In this document: piece after piece, positions 22,222 through 30,363 of the stretch
How the letters are laid out: the number at the start of each line of letters is the position of its first letter
Numbering within the stretch: position 1 is the stretch's first letter
From: Candidatus Helarchaeota archaeon
GTDB lineage: Archaea; Asgardarchaeota; Lokiarchaeia; Helarchaeales; HEL-GB-A
Direction: 5' to 3'
Assembly: GCA_016840125.1 (NCBI GenBank)
Contig: JAEOSY010000532.1
Coordinates: 1 to 30,520 of the forward strand
DNA length: 30,520 bases
The notes under the pieces: model-generated
Told to the model about the DNA's origin: nothing
What the model saw: only the letters and a program-made list of their open reading frames with translations
Database searches by the model: none
Program-made: the position numbers and the translations under genes

Positions 22222-23340
22222 TCAACTAAAAATATCTTCATAGGCGAAAATCTCGTCTATCAGTTCCTTGGTCCTTTTAAACTCGGTTACAGACCCTGTA
22301 AATTTAGAAAGCTCGGTGGCGAATTCAGTTTCAAACCTTTCCACGAGATCGTGTAACTTATTACGAAGAATTTTATAATTTGCCTCCGCCATTAAAATCC
22401 CAACGACATTTTTATTTCCATGCTCTAGAATGATTTTGATATCTTCGACATCTACCACTTTTAGTTGCTTTTCAGTCTGAGTGATTTCTTGCACGAGACT
22501 TATAAGCCCTGTGATAAAACCTGTGACTAAATTACTCTCCATTCTTCCCTTACCCGCGAATGAGTGGTTATAGAGACATAACCCCTTCTCTGCAAGAGTG
22601 AGATAGAGATGACGTATCTTTTCAGGCCAGTTGAGTTCAATAAACCGGGTGAAGCTGATAAAAAATAATACTATCGCAGCCACATACAAAACCCTGAGGT
22701 AATTAATTATTTCATGTGGTCCAATAACTTCAGTGAAATAAACCAAAATTACAAGAACTACAGCTATTGTTACAAGGGCTGATCGTTTTGCGTGAGGGGG
22801 CGACTTAGATACCATCGTGAAAGTGTAATATGCGAGGACCGCAACGGGGTAAATAAATAGTGGGAAAAGTAAGTATAACATTGACGTTCTAACTATCGGG
22901 GGCAAAATCACTTCATAGTCAGGTGGAGGTGCAGTCAACTCGCCGCCGGTAAAGAAGATTATTAGAAACGCGATTGCTAAAATAAGTGGAATAACCATGA
23001 GCTTTTTCATATGTTTTGGAAATGTAACATGGCTAGCGAAGATATCTAAAATTAAAATACCTAGAACACTAGCAGTTAATGCAGAATAGCCAAAAAAGAT
23101 CCCAACTGGCTCAAAAACAGAATTAGTTTCAATTAAATTTAATGCAACACGTTCTATAGTGAGGAACATTAAACCAAAACCCCAAGAAATAAAAGTCAAG
23201 CTAAATGCTAACATGGTTCTTGACTTGTTCTCAGTATAATTATGGTATAATTTTATGCCTAAGAGAAATTGCGTAACAAAAGTAAGAATTACAAATCCAA
23301 GCCCCATCAGTTGAATCGGATCAGTGAAGAGATCACCCAT
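22222..23340 (-). CDS. 7TM membrane protein with C-terminal longin-like domain
   Basis: The first ~235 residues form about seven spans. After the last span (INYLRVLYVAAIVLFFISF) a soluble domain of about 125 residues begins. It has IRHLYLTLAEKGLCLYNHSF (strand, GL turn, strand), ESNLVTGFITGLISLVQEIT (long helix), KQLKVVDVEDIKIILEHG and VVGILMAEANYKILRNKLHDLVERFETEF (strands, then terminal helix). This is the longin/roadblock layout found in GTPase-associated proteins. The ATG at 23340 is chosen; a GTG at 23352 adds four residues. The flavoprotein copy B follows. The longin assignment is from pattern and needs a structural match to confirm. Confidence 0.78.
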   Translation of the reverse strand: MGDLFTDPIQLMGLGFVILTFVTQFLLGIKLYHNYTENKSRTMLAFSLTFISWGFGLMFLTIERVALNLIETNSVFEPVGIFFGYSALTASVLGILILDIFASHVTFPKHMKKLMVIPLILAIAFLIIFFTGGELTAPPPDYEVILPPIVRTSMLYLLFPLFIYPVAVLAYYTFTMVSKSPPHAKRSALVTIAVVLVILVYFTEVIGPHEIINYLRVLYVAAIVLFFISFTRFIELNWPEKIRHLYLTLAEKGLCLYNHSFAGKGRMESNLVTGFITGLISLVQEITQTEKQLKVVDVEDIKIILEHGNKNVVGILMAEANYKILRNKLHDLVERFETEFATELSKFTGSVTEFKRTKELIDEIFAYEDIFS

Positions 23341-23482
23341 AATTACTGTCACGTCCCATTTGTTATGAACTATGAACCCTCTTTTCTGGATTAAAAATAA
23401 TAGATCACTAGTTTTTAAATCATTAGCTCAATAAAATACTTAGAAAAACTACAATGCGATTAGAAAGTATTGGTGTGTGGGA

Positions 23483-23779
23483 ATGTATTTTATCAGTTTA
23501 TTGAAAATTCAGCCAGGCAAACAAGAAGAAGCCATTAAAGGATGTGAAAAACTCAAGAGCACTCCCCCGAAAGGTGTTACAATACATCAAATGTTCTTTG
23601 TTTTTGGTAAATATGACATTATCATGGTCGCAGAAGCTGACGATGAAGCGCTATACCTTGAAATCGCAGGACGATTTCTTGTTAATACTTCAATTGAAAC
23701 ACTCACAGCTATTGACTTCGATAAAGGGGCGAAGATACTCAAGGATATTTATTGGTTCAAGAAAGATGAATTGATTTAA
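23483..23779 (+). CDS. Small GYD / Lrp-ligand-domain-like alpha-beta protein
   Basis: The 98-residue product has a ferredoxin-like alpha-beta plait pattern: MYFISLLKIQPGKQEEAIKG (strand-helix), GVTIHQMFFVFGKYDIIMVAEA (two strands with the FGKYDI turn typical of GYD and RAM domains), then a helix, a strand and a tail with IYWF. Such domains bind small ligands or act as dimer modules without DNA binding; there is no helix-turn-helix here. The ATG at 23483 is preferred to a GTG six bases earlier. It is divergent from the 7TM-longin gene. Confidence 0.75.
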   Translation: MYFISLLKIQPGKQEEAIKGCEKLKSTPPKGVTIHQMFFVFGKYDIIMVAEADDEALYLEIAGRFLVNTSIETLTAIDFDKGAKILKDIYWFKKDELI

Positions 23780-23800
23780 ACAAAAAGAAAAAAAGGGAAA

Positions 23801-24343
23801 TTATTTTTTTTCTGCATGAAAAAGGCAGAATCCGTCTTTTGGCATTTCATTAGGATTTGAAACAGCAACATCCATTTTCAGTATATCGAATATAGTTTTT
23901 ACTGCTGTCAAACAAGCCCCTTTACAGGGTAATGTATTTAATTCGTCTTCAGTCATGCTAGTTTTTAGGGTTTCATATATCTTGCATTGCCCGTCCATTA
24001 CCTTAAAACTGAATTCCTTGACATTTGCCGTGTAAATGTTTACACCACTCATTAAATGGACAGATAAATACGCAATTTCAATGAATCGTTGGGCTTCATG
24101 TGGAAAAAGTAGTTGACCCGTTTTTTCTGCGGCTTGTTTTATCATTTCATAGGTATGATCGATGTTTTCGGGCTTTGTTCCCAGCTCATAAGTGCGTGTC
24201 ATCCAGTTTTTACCGTAGGCTTCGAAAACGCTGGCATCTTTCGCTTCAAGAAATTTTTTAGCAATGGCGTCTCCATCAAATTCGGTTTCAATGGCCTGGA
24301 ATAAGTCTTCTGAAATTTTATAGTTGTATTTTTTTACAGCCAT
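23801..24343 (-). CDS. Unrecognised cysteine-bearing alpha protein, last gene of the Fe-S operon
   Basis: The 180-residue soluble protein is mostly helical. It has a cysteine set near the end (Cys120, Cys140, Cys144, Cys173: GQC, PCKGAC, GFCLFH), reminiscent of small metal- or Fe-S-associated proteins. The layout faintly recalls L-2-amino-thiazoline-4-carboxylate-hydrolase-like proteins, but I would not assign this. It starts at an ATG after CGAGGTGT, 15 bp downstream of the ferredoxin gene, and so is very probably translated from the same message as the two Fe-S genes upstream. Confidence 0.72.
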   Translation of the reverse strand: MAVKKYNYKISEDLFQAIETEFDGDAIAKKFLEAKDASVFEAYGKNWMTRTYELGTKPENIDHTYEMIKQAAEKTGQLLFPHEAQRFIEIAYLSVHLMSGVNIYTANVKEFSFKVMDGQCKIYETLKTSMTEDELNTLPCKGACLTAVKTIFDILKMDVAVSNPNEMPKDGFCLFHAEKK

Positions 24344-24358
24344 TCAATACACCTCGAG

Positions 24359-24682
24359 TCAATTCACTTTCTCAGGTTCGGGCTCCTTCTTTTTCGCTTT
24401 ATATTTAATTTTTAACGCACCAGTTGGACAATTTTCAACACAAATATTGCACCCAATACATTTGGGGACCATTGGAGCGATAACCATGTAATCGCCAGGT
24501 GTGTTCTCATCAATAGGAGAGTACTTCTTCGCGACCTTCATGGGATTAGCGGCTATCACGAAGACTCCTTGTGGACATAAGTTGTAACAGGGAGTCGGGC
24601 AAACCATCGGAGTCTTGCACTTATCATTTGAAATGCGGATCTTTACTTTGGGTAAATCAGGATCAGATAAAGTTATTGCCAT
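24359..24682 (-). CDS. Ferredoxin-like 4Fe-4S protein (107 residues)
   Basis: A canonical cluster motif CIGCNICVENCPTGAL (Cys75, 78, 81, 85) sits near the C-terminus. A second, irregular group (Cys22, Cys28, Cys32, Cys36: KCKTPMVCPTPCYNLCPQG) replaces the usual CxxCxxCxxxC, so a second cluster with altered spacing is likely. The tail is lysine- and glutamate-rich. The ATG at 24682 is preferred: GAGGTG lies six bases upstream and overlaps the last base of the preceding stop codon. A TTG at 24700 would overlap the upstream gene. It is the middle gene of a three-gene operon. Confidence 0.85.
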   Translation of the reverse strand: MAITLSDPDLPKVKIRISNDKCKTPMVCPTPCYNLCPQGVFVIAANPMKVAKKYSPIDENTPGDYMVIAPMVPKCIGCNICVENCPTGALKIKYKAKKKEPEPEKVN

Positions 24683-24688
24683 ACATTT

Positions 24689-24694
24689 CACCTC
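24689..24694 (-). promoter_or_regulatory. Ribosome binding site overlapping the upstream stop codon
   Basis: On the minus strand GAGGTG lies six bases before the ATG at 24682 and shares its first base with the TAG stop of the preceding gene. This decides the start and suggests translational coupling. Confidence 0.55.
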
Positions 24695-25545
24695 TACCAA
24701 TCATGTTTCAATACTTCAAAGTTTCGTCTATCCACGAGTGTAATTGCGTCTTTCTTGCAGGAATTTGCACAAAGCCCACATCCAAAACATTTAGTCATGT
24801 CAATGAACACTTGTTCCTTCCGGATATTCGCGGACATGGCACCAAACTGGCACTTGGTAATACATTGATAACATCCGTTACATTTCTCAGGATTCAGCGT
24901 CGCGACGTTTTCCCCTTTCAATAGCTGTTTAATTCCGTAATCGAGTCGCCAACTTATGGACAGGCAATCTGCACAGGTGCAATTACAGAGCCCCCCAATA
25001 TAGGGCGCGCCATTCCGAGTTCCGAACGTCATAAGTGTATGTACTAACCCATTTTTGTTCCATTCTCGTAACCATTCTTTGGCTTCTTCATCGGATACGA
25101 ATTCAGCCCCCGCGACATAGCGCCCGGGTAATTGCTCATATCGAAACATTCCAATACCTAAACCAAGACACGTCATCCGAGACCTATCACGCTCTACATA
25201 GCCATATTTGGCACGCCTGCAGTCACATGCTATGAAAGCAATGGGTGAAGCTAAGTCAATCATTGTTTCCGCATCTTCTAGCGTGATCACTTGTCCTGAG
25301 TGGATATCCCGAGTCATTTTATTCAATTTTGCTACAATGTCAGGGTACTTCTCAGGTTTCAGATTTTTAGCTTCCATCGCTTGCAATGCCAGCCCCTGAA
25401 CTTGGGCTTCCAACCCAGGACCATGCTTGCGCCGATGTTCCCGATCCACACGCACTCGATGATACATCTCTCGCGCGTACATTCGAGCTTCCTTAAACCA
25501 GTGTTTGCCCGTTCCGTGGGCGAAACAAAACTCGCACATTTTCAT
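24694..25545 (-). CDS. Iron-sulfur protein with CxCR / CNCxCxxC domain and two 4Fe-4S clusters
   Basis: Three cysteine regions can be seen. These are CEFC at the N-terminus (Cys4, Cys7), CDCR (107-110) with Cys126 and CNCTCADC (187-194), and two classic clusters (Cys222-225-228-232 and Cys253-256-259-263). A GRYVAGAEFVSDEEAKEW segment and GLVHTLMTFGT lie between the cysteine groups. It is a paralogue of the protein at 12873-13766 but has an extra N-terminal CxxC. It is the first gene of an operon with the ferredoxin and the cysteine-bearing protein. The set looks like an electron-transfer module; the enzyme it serves is not in the window. The ATG at 25545 follows AAGAGGT. Confidence 0.87.
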   Translation of the reverse strand: MKMCEFCFAHGTGKHWFKEARMYAREMYHRVRVDREHRRKHGPGLEAQVQGLALQAMEAKNLKPEKYPDIVAKLNKMTRDIHSGQVITLEDAETMIDLASPIAFIACDCRRAKYGYVERDRSRMTCLGLGIGMFRYEQLPGRYVAGAEFVSDEEAKEWLREWNKNGLVHTLMTFGTRNGAPYIGGLCNCTCADCLSISWRLDYGIKQLLKGENVATLNPEKCNGCYQCITKCQFGAMSANIRKEQVFIDMTKCFGCGLCANSCKKDAITLVDRRNFEVLKHDW

Positions 25546-25611
25546 ATACCTCTTAAACTATTCTAAATTTAAATCTATTATCCTTAACTCTCTAAAAACT
25601 AAAGGGTATTA

Positions 25612-25625
25612 GAATTTTATAAATC
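25612..25625 (-). promoter_or_regulatory. Putative TATA box of the Fe-S operon
   Basis: The minus strand reads GATTTATAAAATTC about 70 bp upstream of the ATG at 25545. Likeness only. Confidence 0.35.
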
Positions 25626-25650
25626 TTAACATTAATCTCAATTGATTAAT

Positions 25651-27156
25651 TTAATCCGCATATCGCTCTTTACCACTAGTAAGACGAGTAACAAATTCAA
25701 TCGGGAGTTCAAAAGCAGGTTTCCCCATATAAAGTGCGCGGCGTCTGCACTTTCGATTTTTCCGTAACCAAGCACCGATACCCACTATGACCCCATCCGC
25801 AATTTCGACACCCGGTTTGAGATGAGCATAACCACCGATGAGGACATTGCTTCCAATCTTGACTTTTCTGATGTAGAGTTTTCCATTAATGAAGTAATGG
25901 GTATGAATCCGAGCGCGTGCGGCGATCTGGGTATTATCGCCTACTTCTAGGTATTGGGGATCCGTGATTGAATCATCCAGCTTAACCATTCGCCCCAGTT
26001 TTACATTACCCCAGAGCTTCATTGGAAGGGTATCTGCAATTTTATACGGTGTTCCATGAAACAGCTTCAATCCAAACATCCGGAGAAAATATTTTTTCTT
26101 AAAAATTTTCGCCCGGGGATCATCTACTTCATAAGTACCTTCGGGAATCTCCACTTTTCGGTCATAATACACCAAAAATCCTTTGATTACAAAACAAGTC
26201 CCAACAAGAAAAGCCCCCAATGCGAATAAAACCAAAACGGGAACAAGGGCTAAAAGCAAAATATTGAAAAGGTGGTTTATAGGAGAATAAAGAGATGCAA
26301 AGAACAAACCGTATAGGTATAGAAATAACAGAGCGAAAAGAAAGCCACCCACCACCGCAAGAAATTTCATGCCGAATAACTGCACCCCACTGATTTTAAT
26401 TGGCGCGTTTTTCTCTTTTATGAAATCAGTTTTTTCCATTTTTTGACTTGCGCGCTTTATTTCAGCCACTTTTTGATCTGAATAGTCACCTATCTTTTTA
26501 CAAGGGACACCCTGATAGATAGCATTTCCACGACAGATGAGACCTTTAATACCGGAGGTAATTGGTGTGAAGATAGAATTATCACCTATCGTTCCACATC
26601 CAGATCCTGAGAGAGATGCAAAGAAGCAATTTTTCCCAATTTTCATTCGACAAATTGTAAGAGAATACTGAGTCATCTGATGTCCGGTTATGGCAGTATC
26701 CCAAGCCATATAGGTATTATCACCAATTTCAATAAATCCCTCATCCTGCATAAATTTGCCCACTCTTACATTTTTCCCGATTTTCACGCCCATCCGGCGC
26801 ATCCAAAACACTCGTAAGGAGTTAATTTTGAATAAGTAGAAAAGCCACCGCCCTAAACCTTGTATATTTCCTTTAATTAAAAAAATGCGCGTTTGTGGGT
26901 GATCCATTGATAAGGGGTAGGTTCCAGGTTTTGGATACGCAACTCGCTTGTAAAGAACCCAGAGTCCTATTTTGGTGAATATTAATGAGCTCAGAAGTGC
27001 AATCCCATATAAAACGAAAAATAACGGAATTAATGTTACTAAATAAAGCACGTCAAAAGAAAACGGAAAGGTTGTAAAAAACCAATAACCTATTAAAACT
27101 GAAGGAAATAAATCGAGCCATATCATCAAAAAATTAATGGCAAGGAAATAACTCAT
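25651..27156 (-). CDS. Membrane protein with two TM plus hexapeptide-repeat (left-handed beta-helix) modules
   Basis: The 501-residue protein is an internal duplication. Module 1: two N-terminal spans (about 1-68), PGTYPLSMDHP, then a hexapeptide beta-helix (120-225) with IGDNTYMAWDTAITGHQ and IYQGVPCKKIG. Module 2: two spans (258-330), PEGTYEVDDPRAKIF, then a beta-helix (380-490) with VGDNTQIAARARIHTHY and LYMGKPAFELP. Hexapeptide helices with TM parts resemble Pls/PosA-type C-terminal acyltransferase domains, which transfer acyl groups to lipids or sugars. Each module has a histidine at a comparable loop (His159; His418, His420). An acyltransferase is likely but not proven. It starts at an ATG at 27156. 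Confidence 0.82.
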   Translation of the reverse strand: MSYFLAINFLMIWLDLFPSVLIGYWFFTTFPFSFDVLYLVTLIPLFFVLYGIALLSSLIFTKIGLWVLYKRVAYPKPGTYPLSMDHPQTRIFLIKGNIQGLGRWLFYLFKINSLRVFWMRRMGVKIGKNVRVGKFMQDEGFIEIGDNTYMAWDTAITGHQMTQYSLTICRMKIGKNCFFASLSGSGCGTIGDNSIFTPITSGIKGLICRGNAIYQGVPCKKIGDYSDQKVAEIKRASQKMEKTDFIKEKNAPIKISGVQLFGMKFLAVVGGFLFALLFLYLYGLFFASLYSPINHLFNILLLALVPVLVLFALGAFLVGTCFVIKGFLVYYDRKVEIPEGTYEVDDPRAKIFKKKYFLRMFGLKLFHGTPYKIADTLPMKLWGNVKLGRMVKLDDSITDPQYLEVGDNTQIAARARIHTHYFINGKLYIRKVKIGSNVLIGGYAHLKPGVEIADGVIVGIGAWLRKNRKCRRRALYMGKPAFELPIEFVTRLTSGKERYAD

Positions 27157-27346
27157 ACGTAATGAAAGAGGTTCGATTTCCTCGGATTTCTCTGTTATTT
27201 ACAGTCACCACTTACAATTATCATATCGAGATTAAATTAGACTATTTCATTTTTTATAATTGGAATAATGTAATTAGATTATAAATTTAAAGTTAGACCT
27301 AGACCAAGTAGAATTCGATTTAACAAAAAAAAGGGGATTTTTTAGA

Positions 27347-27739
27347 ATGACTGAAGAGCCCGTTTCAGAGTCAATCAACAATAAAATTGAAGCGTTGAAA
27401 GATGAAATTGTTGAATTTTGTCAAGTATTAATCCAACAAAAATCAATTAATCCTCCAGGCAATGAAAAAGAGGCGGCTCAAATTATTATTTCAAAATTAG
27501 AAGTGAATAACATTACCATTAATGTCCAAAATTACTCGAATGACCGCGGGAACCTAATCGCGACTATGGAAGGAACCAGAGGAACACCGAGATTGCTCTT
27601 CAATGGACATTTGGATGTGGTTCCTGTTCCAGAGGGGGAAAAATGGAAAGTCGATCCCTTCAGTGGTGCAATCAAGCGGCGTAAAATTTGGGGGCGAGGC
27701 GCAGTGGATATGAAGGGCAACCTTACAGCAATGGATTAA
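27347..27739 (+). pseudogene. M20-family peptidase/deacylase gene, truncated after 130 codons
   Basis: The N-terminal third of an ArgE/DapE/ACY1-type metallopeptidase is clear: SINPPGNEKEAAQIII, LLFNGHLDVVPVPEGEKW (metal-binding His and Asp), DPFSGAIKRRKIWGRGAVDMKGNLTAM (bridging Asp). Family members have about 380-420 residues; here the frame stops two codons after LTAM, where the family would continue. The missing part includes the remaining metal ligands and the dimerisation domain, so the product cannot be active. The break lies within about 12 bp of the end of the HTH-array gene at 27745, consistent with insertion or rearrangement. The ATG follows AAGGGGA. Confidence 0.82.
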
Positions 27740-27744
27740 TTTTT

Positions 27745-30363
27745 TTATTCAAAATCAGTGATTAGCTTTACTTTGGTAATCAAATTTCTTCCAAATTCTT
27801 CCAACAATTTAAGATCCTTGCGAGTTCGTTTGATCTCGAATGCCAAATTTAAAAACTTGATCAATGTATTCCGATAATTCTTGTTCCCTTTAAAAAAATT
27901 CAAGAATTTTACAAGAGGAACGACTTTAATATTTTCCTGAAATGGTACAGATGGAATTTGGTAATCTGTGGCCCTACTTTTATAGGCTAAGGGTATGAAC
28001 CAAAATTGTGTTTCCTTATTCTGGTAACTTTTATTGCATTTTCTTTCAAAGTTACCTTGTGAGGTATCCAAAGAGTAATCTAATGCAATATATTTTATCT
28101 TATCAGGGAGATCTATCGCTAATTTTTTATTGACAGTTATGATGTTGTCAGGTATTGAGTCTCCATGTGAATAAGGTAATTTCTGCTCTTTTACAACCTT
28201 AACACCTTTATCCCTCATAAAAGAAATTAAAACCTTTTCAATGAAATTATGAACTATAAGACCTAACAGAGAAAAAAATTCCATAGGAAATCTTTTACGT
28301 CTATAATTTGGTGATAACAATTCTTTTGCGATATTTTGGATAGTGGTTCTTTTTGCCTCAAAATGAAATTTATCCTTAATTTCAGCTATTATTTCCCCTA
28401 TTGTATAATTTGAATTTAGAATCAATTCTTTTATATGGATCTTTACCTCTTCAGGGTAGGTTTCAGCCGAGGGAAATCTTCTTTTATAAGATTTATAAGA
28501 ATCAAAGGTTTTACGAGCCACCTTCCGTACAATTTCCCCTGAAATGTCTACTCTCGAAACTCTTTTTACTTCTTCAGTAATTTGTGGGGCGCTTTTATTT
28601 GTAAAAATTAAAAGCACAATGATAAGATTTTTAATAGTTTCATCAGTCCCGGGTGTCTCGAACCTCTGGTCGCGCTGTTTTTCAGTTAAGAATTTCTTTG
28701 CAAATAGAAAGAATCCAGATCTAGATACCGAAATACCAAAGGTTTTTGAAAAATCTCTAGCTATTTCGCTGTAACTTTTATTAGAAAAGACAATTAATGC
28801 CTTAACGAATTTCTTTACTTTACGCTCAAACAGTTCGATATAACGAAAAGCATTACGTTTAATTTGATTACTGATTCGTTTATTTTCCATTATCCAATTG
28901 AAAAATCCATTCGTGAGCTTTAATCCTTTATTTGCGAGAAGTCCCTTTTCATTATAATAATCTTCGAAAAATTTTCGAAGTTTCCCCTCAGACCAATATA
29001 TATCCCCTTTACCAGTCTGTCCCTTGAATTTTTTTTGCTTATGGGTTCCTATATTTTCTTTTCGTTTAGAATCTACACTGCTCCTCATTTCGACTTCTTC
29101 CATTGAATTTTCTACCTTTTCATCAGGTTGAGGGAATGATCGAAATCTTTTAAAATAGAGTCGAGGGGGGAGAAATTCGCGCCCTATATGACCAACTGTA
29201 TCCCTCGAAATAGATTTGCCATATTTACGCAGGAGTTCAGCGATTTCTTTTTGAGTTTTTTTAGTAAGGACAATCAACCCCATTGCCTTAAGTTTGCTTT
29301 CTTCATCTACAAAACCGGTAGAAGGAAATCTATCTTTAAATTCTTGATCTGTAAGAATTTCTTTGGCTAAAGTACGAATAACATTGTAGGATATTTTAAG
29401 ACCTGTCTCCCTAGAGAATTTTTTAGCGATTGCTTTGAGAGATTTTTTTGATTTCCTTATCTCAAAGATTATTATATCCCGTAAATTTTTCTGAAGAGAT
29501 TCACATTCCTTTAATAATTCATTCTTAACTTTTTGTGAAATAGATTTGTTATTTTGAATAAATTTTTTGAATAAATTTGTAATTCGTATGCCAATAATTG
29601 GTTTTTTTCTGCTTTCATTAGTATAATCGTTAATCATCTTTTGAAATGTAGGAGAGATCAGGGTAGGAGCAATTTCCAATCGAGAAGGTTCAAGGTTCTT
29701 TGTTCGGGAGGGGAATCGCGTCGCGTACTCTCGCGGGATAAGAATTTTTATAGTGAAAGTTTGCACCGCATCAAAAGAAATTGGTACTTTCAATCGACTA
29801 GTGATTTCTTTAGCAATTTCCCTTTGACTCTTCCCAGAAAATAGAGTGTATCCAATCACACATCGTTTTATCAACGCGTCAAATTCGTTGCATTGCTCGA
29901 GTAAAGATACCTTATCACCGATTCCAAGAGTAACGGTTTTTTTAATCCAGTCTTTAAATTCATTCGTAGTTTTAAGACCGTAAGTAGGGTTCTTACCTGT
30001 TTGAATAAGGTACTTCTGCATCAATGCTTGAAGAGATTCATTTAATTTCACTGGATATGATTTTAATCTTGACCTCGGCTTTAATTTAGGAGCTTCAAAT
30101 GGAGGAGGAGATTTTTCCCATGCCAATTCATTTTCATCCTGACTAACTTTTCGCAAAACCTTCGGAGAGGTTTGGAGTGGATATTTTTCGGAGGAGTGCA
30201 TCATATTATGCACTAGGTCATCTTTTTCTGCGCTCATCTTTGCGCCCCCCTGCTGAGAGGCGTGGAACTGTGGATTCGTAGGGATGGAGGGTGTTGTGAT
30301 CCCTTCGGAGGTTTCAGAAACACCCTCGGCAATCTGATCCTGAATCCCCTTATTAAAGTCCAC
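27745..30363 (-). CDS. Large HTH-array protein with C-terminal nuclease-like domain
   Basis: After a disordered ~100-residue N-terminus the 872-residue protein holds six copies of a helix-turn-helix-like unit. The pattern is K(S/T)xxEIAKxxxxxxGxxIS, then a recognition-type helix, then a final basic R(F)PS: about 174-219, 304-348, 367-409, 527-570, 588-632 and 650-693. Three of them (1, 2 and 4) are preceded by a shared ~60-residue helical half (TTNEFKDWIK, ITNLFKKFIQ, LTNGFFNWIM). Residues ~702-800 have a PD-(D/E)XK-like order: helix, strand GVKVVKEQ, PDNII (Asp739), KYIALDYS (Asp762), a Lys-rich loop (FERKCNKSYQ) and a strand FWFIPL. The start could be GTG at 30363 or ATG at 30237. I do not recognise the family. 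DNA binding is likely; nuclease activity is a hypothesis. Confidence 0.72.
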   Translation of the reverse strand: MDFNKGIQDQIAEGVSETSEGITTPSIPTNPQFHASQQGGAKMSAEKDDLVHNMMHSSEKYPLQTSPKVLRKVSQDENELAWEKSPPPFEAPKLKPRSRLKSYPVKLNESLQALMQKYLIQTGKNPTYGLKTTNEFKDWIKKTVTLGIGDKVSLLEQCNEFDALIKRCVIGYTLFSGKSQREIAKEITSRLKVPISFDAVQTFTIKILIPREYATRFPSRTKNLEPSRLEIAPTLISPTFQKMINDYTNESRKKPIIGIRITNLFKKFIQNNKSISQKVKNELLKECESLQKNLRDIIIFEIRKSKKSLKAIAKKFSRETGLKISYNVIRTLAKEILTDQEFKDRFPSTGFVDEESKLKAMGLIVLTKKTQKEIAELLRKYGKSISRDTVGHIGREFLPPRLYFKRFRSFPQPDEKVENSMEEVEMRSSVDSKRKENIGTHKQKKFKGQTGKGDIYWSEGKLRKFFEDYYNEKGLLANKGLKLTNGFFNWIMENKRISNQIKRNAFRYIELFERKVKKFVKALIVFSNKSYSEIARDFSKTFGISVSRSGFFLFAKKFLTEKQRDQRFETPGTDETIKNLIIVLLIFTNKSAPQITEEVKRVSRVDISGEIVRKVARKTFDSYKSYKRRFPSAETYPEEVKIHIKELILNSNYTIGEIIAEIKDKFHFEAKRTTIQNIAKELLSPNYRRKRFPMEFFSLLGLIVHNFIEKVLISFMRDKGVKVVKEQKLPYSHGDSIPDNIITVNKKLAIDLPDKIKYIALDYSLDTSQGNFERKCNKSYQNKETQFWFIPLAYKSRATDYQIPSVPFQENIKVVPLVKFLNFFKGNKNYRNTLIKFLNLAFEIKRTRKDLKLLEEFGRNLITKVKLITDFE
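30287..30327. repeat. 9-bp inverted repeat near the 5' end of the HTH-array gene
   Basis: GAGGGTGTT (30287-30295) and AACACCCTC (30319-30327) are exact inverted copies separated by 23 bases. They lie between the two possible starts of the HTH-array gene (30363 and 30237). If translation starts at 30237 this would be an untranslated element or an operator for the gene's own product. Confidence 0.35.
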
